A stretch of DNA of 8,768 bases from Schwartzia sp. (in: firmicutes) (GTDB lineage Bacteria; Bacillota; Negativicutes; Selenomonadales; Selenomonadaceae). A program made the position numbers and the translations under genes. This document shows, piece after piece, positions 1-6,959 of this stretch. The stretch covers positions 1-8,768 of the forward strand of contig JAGAZS010000246.1 in assembly GCA_017939945.1 (NCBI GenBank), given 5' to 3'. Positions within the stretch are counted from its first letter, which is position 1, and each line of letters begins with the position of its first letter. Below the pieces are notes generated by a model that had not been told where the DNA came from, ran no database searches, and saw nothing but the letters and a program-made list of their open reading frames with translations.

Positions 1-3000
1 GCGCTTGGAAAGCGCGAGGAAATCCTCGTCGTCATCCACCAGCAGCAGCGTATGACGACGCCGGGTGACAAGCGCCTTCTCCGCGTCCATGCTCACCGCC
101 GGTACGGGCGGTTCAGGCGCAGGTTCCGTCAGCCGCTTCAGCGGCTCCGAAAGGCTCCGGTAGAGCGAGAGCAGCACGTCCGCCCCCGCCGTCAGCGCGG
201 CGAGATCGCGTTTCTTGCCCGCCTCCTCCATCTCCGCCGCCATTTCCGAAAGCTCCGTCGCGCCGATGGACTTCGCCATGCTCTTCAGGGCATGGACCTT
301 CACCGTGTAATTCGCATAATCGTGTTCCTTGTAAAGGCGCTCCAGCTCGTCGGCACGTTCCCCGATCGATGCGGCGAAAATCTTCAGCGCGTCGAGATAT
401 TCCCGGTTGCCGCCGCAAAATTCGACGCCCCGGCGCGTGGAAATCAACGGGATATCGCCCAGCCAGTCCGGCAGCGGCGTATCCGTGTCCGTTTCCGGCT
501 CCGCCCCGCCCTCCTCGGCCAAGATGATCTTCTCGGGCGGCAGGTGCTTCAAAAGCATCGCGTCCAGTTCGTTCGGCATTACCGGCTTGGCGAGATAGTC
601 CGCGAACCCGGCGGCCATGTATTCTTCCCTCGCGCCGAAAATCGCGTTGGCCGTCAGGGAGATGACCGGCGTACTCTTGAACTTGCCGGGATAGAGGGAT
701 TTCAATGTTTCCAGCGTCTCGACGCCGTCCATGCCCGGCATCCGGTGATCGAGAAGCACAAGGTCGTATTGTTTCTCGCCGAATTTCTCGACGCACTCCT
801 CGCCGCTCGCAGCCGTATCGACGAAAATTTTCGTGCGCCGCAGCAATCCGGAGACGACCGCGATGTTCATGGGCGCGTCGTCCACCACGAGAATGCGCGC
901 CTCGGGCGCGGTGAAACCCGCGCGGTGACCGACGTGCTTGCTCTCGACGCGCTTCAGCGCCTCTGTAAGGTCTCCGATGCCCTTCCAGTCCGCCACCTTC
1001 TGCACAAGCGAGAAAGAGAAGGTCGAACCTTCTCCGTAAACGCTCCGCACCTCGAGACGGCTCCCCATCATTTGCAGAAGCTGCTGGGTAATGTTGAGGC
1101 CCAAGCCGGTCCCCTCGATCTTGCGCGTCTTTTCCGCATCCAGCCGGTCAAAGGCGGCAAAGAGTTTCTCCATATCCTCCTCTTTGATGCCGCGTCCGGT
1201 ATCGGTGACGGAAACGTCCAGCGCAATCTCGTCCTGCGATTTCTGGTGGAAGCCGACGGAGAATGAAACCGATCCCTTCTCCGTATATTTCACCGCGTTT
1301 GTCAGGATATTCGTGATGATCTGCTTGATACGCACCTCGTCGCCGATGAGGCTGTGCGGCGTCTCGGGACTGACCCGCACATAAAGCGCGAGGCCGCGCT
1401 CCTCCGCCCGCAGGCGTATAAGATTCACAAGGTCGTTCACGAGGGACGCCAGCTCATACTCCACGGGGAGAATGTCCATCTTGCCCGCCTCGATCTTCGA
1501 GAAATCGAGGATATCGTTGATGATGGAAAGCAGGCTCATGGAAGCGGCGCGCGCGTTCTCCGCATAAGTCAGCACGTTCTCGTCCCGGCTTTCCCGCAGG
1601 ATCATCTCGTTCATGCCGATAACGGCGTTGATGGGCGTCCTGATCTCATGGCTCATCATGGAAAGGAACGCCGTCTTGGCCTTGTTCGCATCCTCCGCCG
1701 CCTGCAGCGCCTCTTTAAGCGCCTTGCTCTTCTGCATGGAACTGCGCATTTCCGTGTCGATGTCCGCGAATCCTACGCAAACGGCCTTGACTTCCGATTC
1801 AGTTCCGCTCGTCTCCGGGTTCGCGCTCGAAAAGCGCAGCCTCTCGTAGTGCTCCCCTTCGTCATACGACGCCAGGAAGCGATAAGTCAGGATCGGGGTC
1901 TCGGCAAGACGCCGGCGAACTTCCGCGGGCTCGATCAGCCGCAGATATTCGTCCCGGTATTCCGGCTTCACGAAACGCTCGGCATACTGCCGGAATTTTT
2001 CGAGGTACGGGAAATGCGCGCCAACCTCCGGCGAGCCCGGCAGCTCCCCTTTGCGGTAGCAAATGCCTTCATCGGTGTCGAGGTCGATATAATAGACGCT
2101 GCGGTAATCGGCGGAGAGGGAATTGATCATGTTTTCCTGCTGCGCCTTCAGCTGCTCCTGCGCCAAAAACTCCTCCTGCAGCGCGAGCTGCTCTTCCAGT
2201 TCCTGCTGCTTGCCCCGGTTCTCGGCCTCGGAAACCTCTTTTTCCAGCGTGGCTTGGGCGGCTCGCCTCGTTTGCAGGAACAAGACGGCAAACAAAGCAA
2301 TGAGCGCAGCCGCTGTCAGCATTGACTGCACGAGGCTCCTCCTGGCGATCCCGTCGGCAATCGGGCTGATCTGCTCATTGATCACGCTTTCCCGCACAAG
2401 GTAGGTCAGCATCCAGTCCGTGCCCTTGATCGGCACATAGCAAAGGGTCTCCTGTATATTGTTGTAAGTAACAGAGATTACGCCCTTCTTGCCTTCCTCG
2501 AAATCAGCCGCCAACGACTGGAACGAGTATCCGCGCTCAAATTCGGCGTGAGCCAGCGCCTCCAGAAGATTGCTTTCGCTGGCAAGGCCGCCAAGCACCA
2601 CGTTGGACAGCGCCGCGCCTTTGCGGGTGTAGATGCTGCAGAATGTGGTATTGTTGTTGTCCGACTGCAGGGAAAGATTCCGCAGCATGCGGTTCATGTC
2701 GATTTCCATGAAGCAGGCGACCAGCGTTTTCCCTTCCAGCGGCAGGCGATCCACCGGCACGGCGATAACCGTTTTTTTGCCGCCGTCCGCGTTTTTCAGC
2801 GAAATCGCGGGGCCCGTCAGATTATTGTAGTCGAAGCGGTAAACGTCGATGTCCGTCCGCGTGCCTCGCGAAGTGTAAATCAGCCCGTCGCTGTCCACGA
2901 ACGCGAACTTTTCCAGCCCGTAAAGCTGCCTCATGCGCGCCTGGTATGACCGCAACGCAGCCACGCTGGACAAATCCGACGGCTCGAGCAGCCCGATGGC

Positions 3001-3225
3001 GGCGTCCATATTGGCAATATAATTTGCCAGCGCAGAGGAAACAACCTGCTCGCGCCGCTCCGCCAGCTCGTCAAGATACATCAGGCTCACCGCGTGAACG
3101 GCGGCCTCCGTGTCCTCGCTGGCATTCCTGCCCGTGATAATCGTGCCAAACAAAAGAATCGCGGCGACGATGACGCTGCCGATTACAGCCTCACGCACTA
3201 TTCCCTTGTGTGCCTCCGGTTCCAT
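1..3225 (-). CDS. Hybrid sensor histidine kinase, Cache-PAS-HisKA-HATPase-REC-HPt-REC, C-terminus cut by window edge
   Basis: Membrane sensor kinase of a multistep phosphorelay. 1075 codons are visible and no stop is reached at base 1. Reading from ATG 3225: membrane helix about 10-31; extracytoplasmic Cache-like sensor about 32-297 (FVDSDGLIYTS; YVPIKGTDWML); second helix about 300-318; Gln/Glu-rich coiled coil about 322-368; PAS-like linker domain about 370-490 (SVYYIDLDTD); HisKA with phospho-His 526 in MMSHEIRTPINAVIG; HATPase with N box Asn 643, DTGRGI at 675 and GTGLGL at 705; receiver 1 with Asp 782/783, acceptor Asp 826, Thr 858 and Lys 880; HPt with His 978 in VHALKSMAKSIGA; then the start of receiver 2 (LLLVDDDEDF, about 1058 on). 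The start has an excellent Shine-Dalgarno site, AGGGAGG, 8 bases upstream. All phosphotransfer residues seen are intact. No convincing own promoter is visible; a terminator hairpin lies just upstream. Signal and target are unknown. Confidence 0.95.
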   Translation of the reverse strand, partial: MEPEAHKGIVREAVIGSVIVAAILLFGTIITGRNASEDTEAAVHAVSLMYLDELAERREQVVSSALANYIANMDAAIGLLEPSDLSSVAALRSYQARMRQLYGLEKFAFVDSDGLIYTSRGTRTDIDVYRFDYNNLTGPAISLKNADGGKKTVIAVPVDRLPLEGKTLVACFMEIDMNRMLRNLSLQSDNNNTTFCSIYTRKGAALSNVVLGGLASESNLLEALAHAEFERGYSFQSLAADFEEGKKGVISVTYNNIQETLCYVPIKGTDWMLTYLVRESVINEQISPIADGIARRSLVQSMLTAAALIALFAVLFLQTRRAAQATLEKEVSEAENRGKQQELEEQLALQEEFLAQEQLKAQQENMINSLSADYRSVYYIDLDTDEGICYRKGELPGSPEVGAHFPYLEKFRQYAERFVKPEYRDEYLRLIEPAEVRRRLAETPILTYRFLASYDEGEHYERLRFSSANPETSGTESEVKAVCVGFADIDTEMRSSMQKSKALKEALQAAEDANKAKTAFLSMMSHEIRTPINAVIGMNEMILRESRDENVLTYAENARAASMSLLSIINDILDFSKIEAGKMDILPVEYELASLVNDLVNLIRLRAEERGLALYVRVSPETPHSLIGDEVRIKQIITNILTNAVKYTEKGSVSFSVGFHQKSQDEIALDVSVTDTGRGIKEEDMEKLFAAFDRLDAEKTRKIEGTGLGLNITQQLLQMMGSRLEVRSVYGEGSTFSFSLVQKVADWKGIGDLTEALKRVESKHVGHRAGFTAPEARILVVDDAPMNIAVVSGLLRRTKIFVDTAASGEECVEKFGEKQYDLVLLDHRMPGMDGVETLETLKSLYPGKFKSTPVISLTANAIFGAREEYMAAGFADYLAKPVMPNELDAMLLKHLPPEKIILAEEGGAEPETDTDTPLPDWLGDIPLISTRRGVEFCGGNREYLDALKIFAASIGERADELERLYKEHDYANYTVKVHALKSMAKSIGATELSEMAAEMEEAGKKRDLAALTAGADVLLSLYRSLSEPLKRLTEPAPEPPVPAVSMDAEKALVTRRRHTLLLVDDDEDFLALSKR

Positions 3226-3261
3226 CCGTTCTTCCTCCCTCTTTGACCATGGCAATCAAAC

Positions 3262-3303
3262 AAAAAAGGGATGCTGCAAGCAAACGACACTTGCGTCATC
3301 CCT
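3262..3303 (-). terminator. Intrinsic terminator after the CheX-like gene
   Basis: On the minus strand an AGGGATG arm (3297-3303) pairs perfectly with CATCCCT (3267-3273). A 2x2 mismatch, then a further 5-bp GCAAG/CTTGC stem and a 9-base loop lie inside. The hairpin runs directly into six T residues (3262-3267; the first also closes the stem). It lies 34 bases after the stop of the CheX-like gene and ends 37 bases before the start of the hybrid kinase, so it should end the receiver/phosphatase transcript or act as an attenuator for the kinase. Confidence 0.8.
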
Positions 3304-3336
3304 CCTATTCTTTTCGTTTTCTTTTGTCAGCCGCCG

Positions 3337-4215
3337 TCAATCCGTCGGCGGTTTTTCCGTCAATGTGAACTCGTCCGCCGCCATGACCAGCGTGAACGAA
3401 CCAAAGCCGGTATCGATGCAAAGCTGGAGCTGCTTGCTCCCCTGCGGGTGCTTGTTCTGCCCGATGCGCGGCGCCTCAAGGTCAAGATCGAGGTCGCGCT
3501 TGCCGAGGTCGACCACGAACAAACCGTTGACCACGTTCAAGAATTCAGAGATGCTGTCCTCGGCCATCTCGTCCGCGTCTTCGATTTCCTCGCGGCTGTA
3601 ACGCTTCGCCATTTCCACAAACATCTTGTCACTGGCGTAAATGCCCGAAACGAAACTGAGCTGACCGGAAAGGCGCTGGGAAACGATATGGGACGCGAAC
3701 ATCCCTTCATAATCCGGCTCGCAGTAGTTGACAATGGCCGGCGTATCCATAAAGCGCATGAACGAACGCATGAAAAGCTCGGTGAACTCGGCATAGGATT
3801 CCAGTTCCACCGCGATTTCCTCATTGTCCGACGCAAGGCGGCGGACAGCCTCCTTGATCGGGCTGCCTTCCTGTGCGCCGCAGGCCGCCATGTGACGTCC
3901 CAGCTCTACGAAATCCATTTTCTCGCTGTCGAGAAGCGCCTGCGCGAGACGAAGGCCGTCCGTCGCATGGATTTCCTGCAATTTCTCAAGCTGTGAAGCG
4001 AACAGCACCCCTTCGGAAATTGCCAGCTTCGGGAAAGCCTCTTTCTCGAAGGGCGCAAGCTCCGCCAGCTTGGACGCGGGAACCGCCCCTTCGGCCAGCG
4101 CGACCACCGCGAGACCGGGAACCGTCCCTTCGCCGGCCTTCAGGAGATCTTTTGCCTCCTGCGATTCCAGAACGTCCTCGTTGACGAGGTACTGCGCAAA
4201 ATACAGGCTATTCAT
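3337..4215 (-). CDS. CheX/CheC-family phosphatase with N-terminal helical repeat region
   Basis: 292-residue soluble protein, likely a phosphatase that removes phosphate from a CheY-like receiver. The C-terminal domain (about 145-285) carries the CheC/CheX/FliY active-site pattern D-x3-E-x2-N-x3-G as Asp 220, Glu 224, Asn 227 and Gly 231 (EDSISEFLNVVNG). One such signature is present, as in CheX; CheC usually has two. The N-terminal 130 residues are not part of standard CheX (about 155 residues). They show about four degenerate units with an L-A-x3-(E/D)-G-type core (FAQYLVNED, LAVVALAEG, LAISEG, LAQALLDSE), recalling the short repeats seen before CheX-like domains in some delta-proteobacterial proteins and in MshEN-type regions; that comparison is from memory. 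The ATG overlaps the stop of the upstream receiver gene by 8 bases (ATGAATAG), so translation is probably coupled. A terminator follows. The most likely substrate is the adjacent receiver (inference). Confidence 0.85.
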   Translation of the reverse strand: MNSLYFAQYLVNEDVLESQEAKDLLKAGEGTVPGLAVVALAEGAVPASKLAELAPFEKEAFPKLAISEGVLFASQLEKLQEIHATDGLRLAQALLDSEKMDFVELGRHMAACGAQEGSPIKEAVRRLASDNEEIAVELESYAEFTELFMRSFMRFMDTPAIVNYCEPDYEGMFASHIVSQRLSGQLSFVSGIYASDKMFVEMAKRYSREEIEDADEMAEDSISEFLNVVNGLFVVDLGKRDLDLDLEAPRIGQNKHPQGSKQLQLCIDTGFGSFTLVMAADEFTLTEKPPTD

Positions 4216-4612
4216 TGCTCGACGCCTTCTTTCGAATGCTTTCGAGCGCTTTTTTGATCTGCGCAGCCGTATACGGCTTCTGGATAAAGTCGAGCGCGCC
4301 GAGCTTCAGCGTCTCCATCAGCTTTTGCGGCGTTCCTGCGGAAGACAACATAATGACCGGCAGATCGGGTGACACCTCCTTCAAAACGCGAAGGGCTTCG
4401 ATGCCGCCGACCTCGGGCATGACGATATCGAGGAAAACGCCGTCCGGCTTTTCCTGCAATGTCTTCATGACCGCTTCTTTTCCGTTTTCCGCTTCCAAGA
4501 CCTCGCAGCCGTGCTTTTCCAGCTCCAGACGGAGCTTTTTCCTGAGCAGCTTCGAGTCGTCTGTCACCAATATCCGCAGGGCTCTTCCGTCCAATTCAAT
4601 CTTTTCTTCCAC
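4208..4612 (-). CDS. Stand-alone response regulator receiver (CheY-like)
   Basis: Single-domain receiver with no output domain; works by phosphorylation-dependent protein contacts. With the GTG start it has 134 residues. Acidic pair Asp 18/19 (LVTDDSKLL), acceptor Asp 62 (FLDIVMPEVGG), Ser 90 (VIMLSSAG) and Lys 112 with Pro 113 (QKPY) form a complete active site. The GTG at 4612 is preferred because GGGAGG sits 8 bases upstream. An ATG at 4642 in the same frame would add 10 residues (MVSGCWEAFQ) that are not part of the receiver fold, and it has only a weak ribosome site. A strong promoter lies just upstream, and the stop overlaps the start of the CheX-like phosphatase gene. The pair resembles a CheY/CheX module, so a role in chemotaxis, motility or another switch-type output is possible but not shown. 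The neighbouring hybrid kinase is a possible phosphate donor (inference). Confidence 0.92.
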   Translation of the reverse strand: MEEKIELDGRALRILVTDDSKLLRKKLRLELEKHGCEVLEAENGKEAVMKTLQEKPDGVFLDIVMPEVGGIEALRVLKEVSPDLPVIMLSSAGTPQKLMETLKLGALDFIQKPYTAAQIKKALESIRKKASSNE

Positions 4613-4620
4613 TTGGAACG

Positions 4621-4626
4621 CCTCCC
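4621..4626 (-). promoter_or_regulatory. Ribosome binding site deciding the GTG start of the receiver gene
   Basis: GGGAGG on the minus strand, 8 bases before GTG 4612. The alternative ATG at 4642 has only a loosely matching GGGAAA-type stretch further upstream, so the GTG is the better start. Confidence 0.65.
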
Positions 4627-4657
4627 AGCACCCGGAAACCATTTCTATCTTCGTTTC

Positions 4658-4687
4658 CCATACTATGCAGACTTATTATACCATACT
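4658..4687 (-). repeat. Direct repeat AGTATGG flanking the promoter -10 box
   Basis: On the minus strand AGTATGG occurs at 4681-4687, directly before the -10 box, and again at 4658-4664, just after the expected transcription start. The copies are 23 bp apart, start to start. This is about two helix turns, so they could be paired sites for a regulator, but the motif is short and may be chance. Confidence 0.35.
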
Positions 4688-4703
4688 TCATGTTGGCTGA
4701 AAA
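4675..4703 (-). promoter_or_regulatory. Promoter of the receiver/CheX-like operon
   Basis: On the minus strand: TTTTCA (4698-4703) as a -35 box matching 4 of 6 consensus bases, a 17-bp spacer, then a perfect TATAAT (4675-4680) preceded by TGG, which forms an extended -10. Transcription should start near 4668, giving a leader of about 55 bases to the GTG start. It sits in the 102-bp gap after the S55 gene, only 11 bp past that gene's stop. No terminator for the S55 gene is seen, so read-through from upstream is also possible. Confidence 0.75.
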
Positions 4704-4714
4704 GAAAAAGAATT

Positions 4715-6958
4715 TTACTCCTCTTTCCGCTCTTTCCGCGAAACTTCCACCGCCGTATGGATGACGTTGTCAATCACATAATCGGTCGCCAGCTTCGCCT
4801 TGGGCGGTTTCGTGTCCGGTTTCTGTCCGCTCGCCTGCAGCTCTTCCTGCCGCCGGATCGCTTCCTCGATTTCCTTCTTCTGCTCTTTTTCGCTGAGCAC
4901 CGGCCCCGCGCCCGGCTCGATCACGATCTCATGGTTCGCGTCGGTTTCGCCCAGCTCTTTCAGACGTTCCGTAAGCGTTTTCGACTGCTCCTGGCTGTCG
5001 GCGGTGACGACGCCCATTTCCGACTGCGCCGCCGCAAGGAGTTTTTCGAGGGAAACCAGCCCGCCGCCGTGGACGTCGAGGTGCATCGCCCCGTCCCGCT
5101 GCATTTTCGGCACCGTGAACGGCACGTCCACCGTCACTGTCTCAGAACGGTACGGCTGCAGCGTGATCTTGAAATTCACCGTTTCGCCGGGCTTCACCGT
5201 CGGCTTGTCCGGCGTGGCGGAAACAAGGGACGCCGTGCGCCGCGCCGCCTCGGAATTAATCTTGACCTTGATATCGTAAAGTCCAGCTTCGCCCTTCATG
5301 TCGCCGGAAATCACCGCCAGCACCTGCGCCAGCTCTGCGAAAGCGATCTGCCCGGTATCCGCCGCCGCGTAGAAAAGATTCGTCCGTTTGAAGACGCCGT
5401 CCTCCGCCGCGTCGGTGCGAATCGCGAAATCCACCTTGACCGTGCTCTCGCTCATGTTGTCCACCGTGCGCCCCAGCGCAGCGTATGCGATTGCCTGTGT
5501 CAGCACCGGCACGAACGCTTCGTCGTATGCCATCGTCGCCGCGTAGGAATCGGCCTTGCCCAGCGTCTTGTCCTCCACGGTCAGGCGAATCGGCACCACC
5601 GACGGGAACGTTCCGACAATCCCGGAAATGCCCGCCGTACGATCCTGATTGATCCGCCCGATGATGCTGCCGGTATTGACCAGCTTCATGCCGTCGGTCA
5701 TGCCGTTGACCATCGCGAAAACCGAAGCGTCCGTCATGAAATAATTGACATTGCCCCGATGCAGGAACGGATGACCGAAAGCGAGCAAGCGCCCGTCTTC
5801 CTCCACTGCCGTAACCGTTCCGGTCGCCGCGAAGGCAAAGTCACCGTAAGCCAACGCCGCCCCCACAGCGCTTCCCGGATACAGCTCCGCCGCGTAGTCC
5901 GTCGTGTAGCTGGCGCCGGAAAGACCGCCAAAAGAGGACGCCGTAAGGCCGAGGGGCGCAAGCTGCTTCTCGAGGAACTTCATGCCCGCTTCGCCGAACC
6001 CGCTGGCGTAGACGAGAGATTTTTCCTCCACTCCGGCGCCGTCCTTCGTCGAATCCCCTTCGTCCGCGTCTTCCTCTATGGCCCTGGATTCCTCTTTCTT
6101 ACGCGTATCGTTTTTGGGGCGCTCGTCCTTCGCGTCCCTCTTGCTGTCCGCGTTCCGCGTTTCTTTCCTGTCGTCCGTTCCCTTTGCGGGCGCTGCGGCC
6201 GTCTCCTTCTTTTCGTCAGACTCCTTCTTGGAAGCTGCAGGCGTCTCCTTCTTTTCTTCGGACTCCTTCCTGGGAGCTGCAGGCGTCTCTTTCTTTTCGT
6301 CGGACTCCTTCTTCGGAGCCGCAGGCGTTTCTTTCTTCGCGTCCGTATCCTTCGCCGAAGCCGCCGGCTTTTGCTTGTCGTCCTTCGTTTGTTCCTTTGC
6401 GTCCTTCGCGTTCTTCTCCGTATCAGGCTTCTTTGCGTTTTCCTCCGGCTTGGCGTCTTTCGCGTCCTTTCCCGCTTTTTCCTCCGCCTTCTTCGTCTCT
6501 GCACGCTCCGGGCTTCTTCTGTTCTTCTTATCGGGCATATCCCAAAGCAGAAGCATTTCCTCGATCGGCGTGATCAGGAAAGTGTGCGGGTCCATTTCCT
6601 TGACCGTCGCGGAGCCGGCGCCGATCAGCTTTCCGTTTACATAGACAGGGCTGCCGCTCATGCCCTGCATCAGCCCGCCGTCCGTATCGGCAAAAGAGCC
6701 TTCGCTGCGCGCAATGATATAAGGCATGGATTTCCCGTTCTGCATCACGCCGAGGATTGTCACCTCGAAGCTGCTGATATCGCCGGAACCGTCGGCGACC
6801 GTGTAAAGCTCTCCGGTCATGCCCGGCTCCAGTTCCTCCAGCGGCATGATCTCGTCCATGGCCTGCGCCTCGGGCGCGAACCCCCAAAGCGCCGTTCCCG
6901 CCGCCATCGCCGCCAGCATATATCGGATCCGTTTGAACAATTTTCGCAATCTTCCCAC
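4715..6958 (-). CDS. Secreted SpoIVB-type (S55) peptidase-domain protein with Lys/Glu-rich insert
   Basis: 747 residues from the GTG at 6958. A very basic start and hydrophobic stretch end in EAQA, giving a signal peptide of about 33 residues. The N-terminal part (about 37-140) has LEPGMTGELYT and GLMQGMSGSPVYVNGKLIGA, with the candidate catalytic Ser at 101. A charged, low-complexity insert follows (about 143-304). The second half of the core has YPGSAVGAALAYGDFAFAATGTV and LLAFGHPF, with candidate catalytic His 396. An Ig-like stretch near 580-620 (PTVKPGETVNFKITLQPYRS) and a charged C-terminal tail complete it. In Bacillus SpoIVB the His precedes the Ser and a PDZ domain lies upstream; here the Ser motif comes first and no PDZ is evident, as in long S55 proteins I recall from Acidobacteria and Myxobacteria. 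Probably acts outside the inner membrane; substrate unknown, sporulation role not implied. The gene starts one base after the stop of the lipoyl-like gene. An ATG at 6991 would overlap that gene and has no good ribosome site. Confidence 0.88.
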   Translation of the reverse strand: MGRLRKLFKRIRYMLAAMAAGTALWGFAPEAQAMDEIMPLEELEPGMTGELYTVADGSGDISSFEVTILGVMQNGKSMPYIIARSEGSFADTDGGLMQGMSGSPVYVNGKLIGAGSATVKEMDPHTFLITPIEEMLLLWDMPDKKNRRSPERAETKKAEEKAGKDAKDAKPEENAKKPDTEKNAKDAKEQTKDDKQKPAASAKDTDAKKETPAAPKKESDEKKETPAAPRKESEEKKETPAASKKESDEKKETAAAPAKGTDDRKETRNADSKRDAKDERPKNDTRKKEESRAIEEDADEGDSTKDGAGVEEKSLVYASGFGEAGMKFLEKQLAPLGLTASSFGGLSGASYTTDYAAELYPGSAVGAALAYGDFAFAATGTVTAVEEDGRLLAFGHPFLHRGNVNYFMTDASVFAMVNGMTDGMKLVNTGSIIGRINQDRTAGISGIVGTFPSVVPIRLTVEDKTLGKADSYAATMAYDEAFVPVLTQAIAYAALGRTVDNMSESTVKVDFAIRTDAAEDGVFKRTNLFYAAADTGQIAFAELAQVLAVISGDMKGEAGLYDIKVKINSEAARRTASLVSATPDKPTVKPGETVNFKITLQPYRSETVTVDVPFTVPKMQRDGAMHLDVHGGGLVSLEKLLAAAQSEMGVVTADSQEQSKTLTERLKELGETDANHEIVIEPGAGPVLSEKEQKKEIEEAIRRQEELQASGQKPDTKPPKAKLATDYVIDNVIHTAVEVSRKERKEE
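6170..6337 (-). repeat. Four 42-bp tandem repeats inside the S55 gene
   Basis: Four in-frame units of 14 codons. The encoded units are KKETPAAPKKESDE, KKETPAAPRKESEE, KKETPAASKKESDE and the diverged KKETAAAPAKGTDD. They sit within a longer Lys/Glu/Asp/Ala-rich stretch (6047-6532) that separates the Ser and His halves of the S55 domain. The DNA copies are similar enough for slippage or recombination to change the copy number without breaking the frame. Confidence 0.9.
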
Positions 6959-6959
6959 C

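Noticed and set aside
52..2325. Long plus-strand open frames (52-1266 and 1354-2325) opposite the kinase
   Set aside because: The minus strand encodes an unbroken kinase with every phosphotransfer motif in place; the plus-strand products are Arg-rich and featureless.
3331..3356. CCGCCG/CGGCGG hairpin followed by five T on the plus strand, like a terminator
   Set aside because: No plus-strand gene precedes it, and it spans the last codons of the CheX-like gene. The minus strand has its own better terminator at 3262-3303.
6078..6644. Plus-strand frame with Ser/Phe-rich repeats that looks like a repeat protein
   Set aside because: It is the exact antisense of the Lys/Glu repeat region of the S55 gene, which explains its periodicity.
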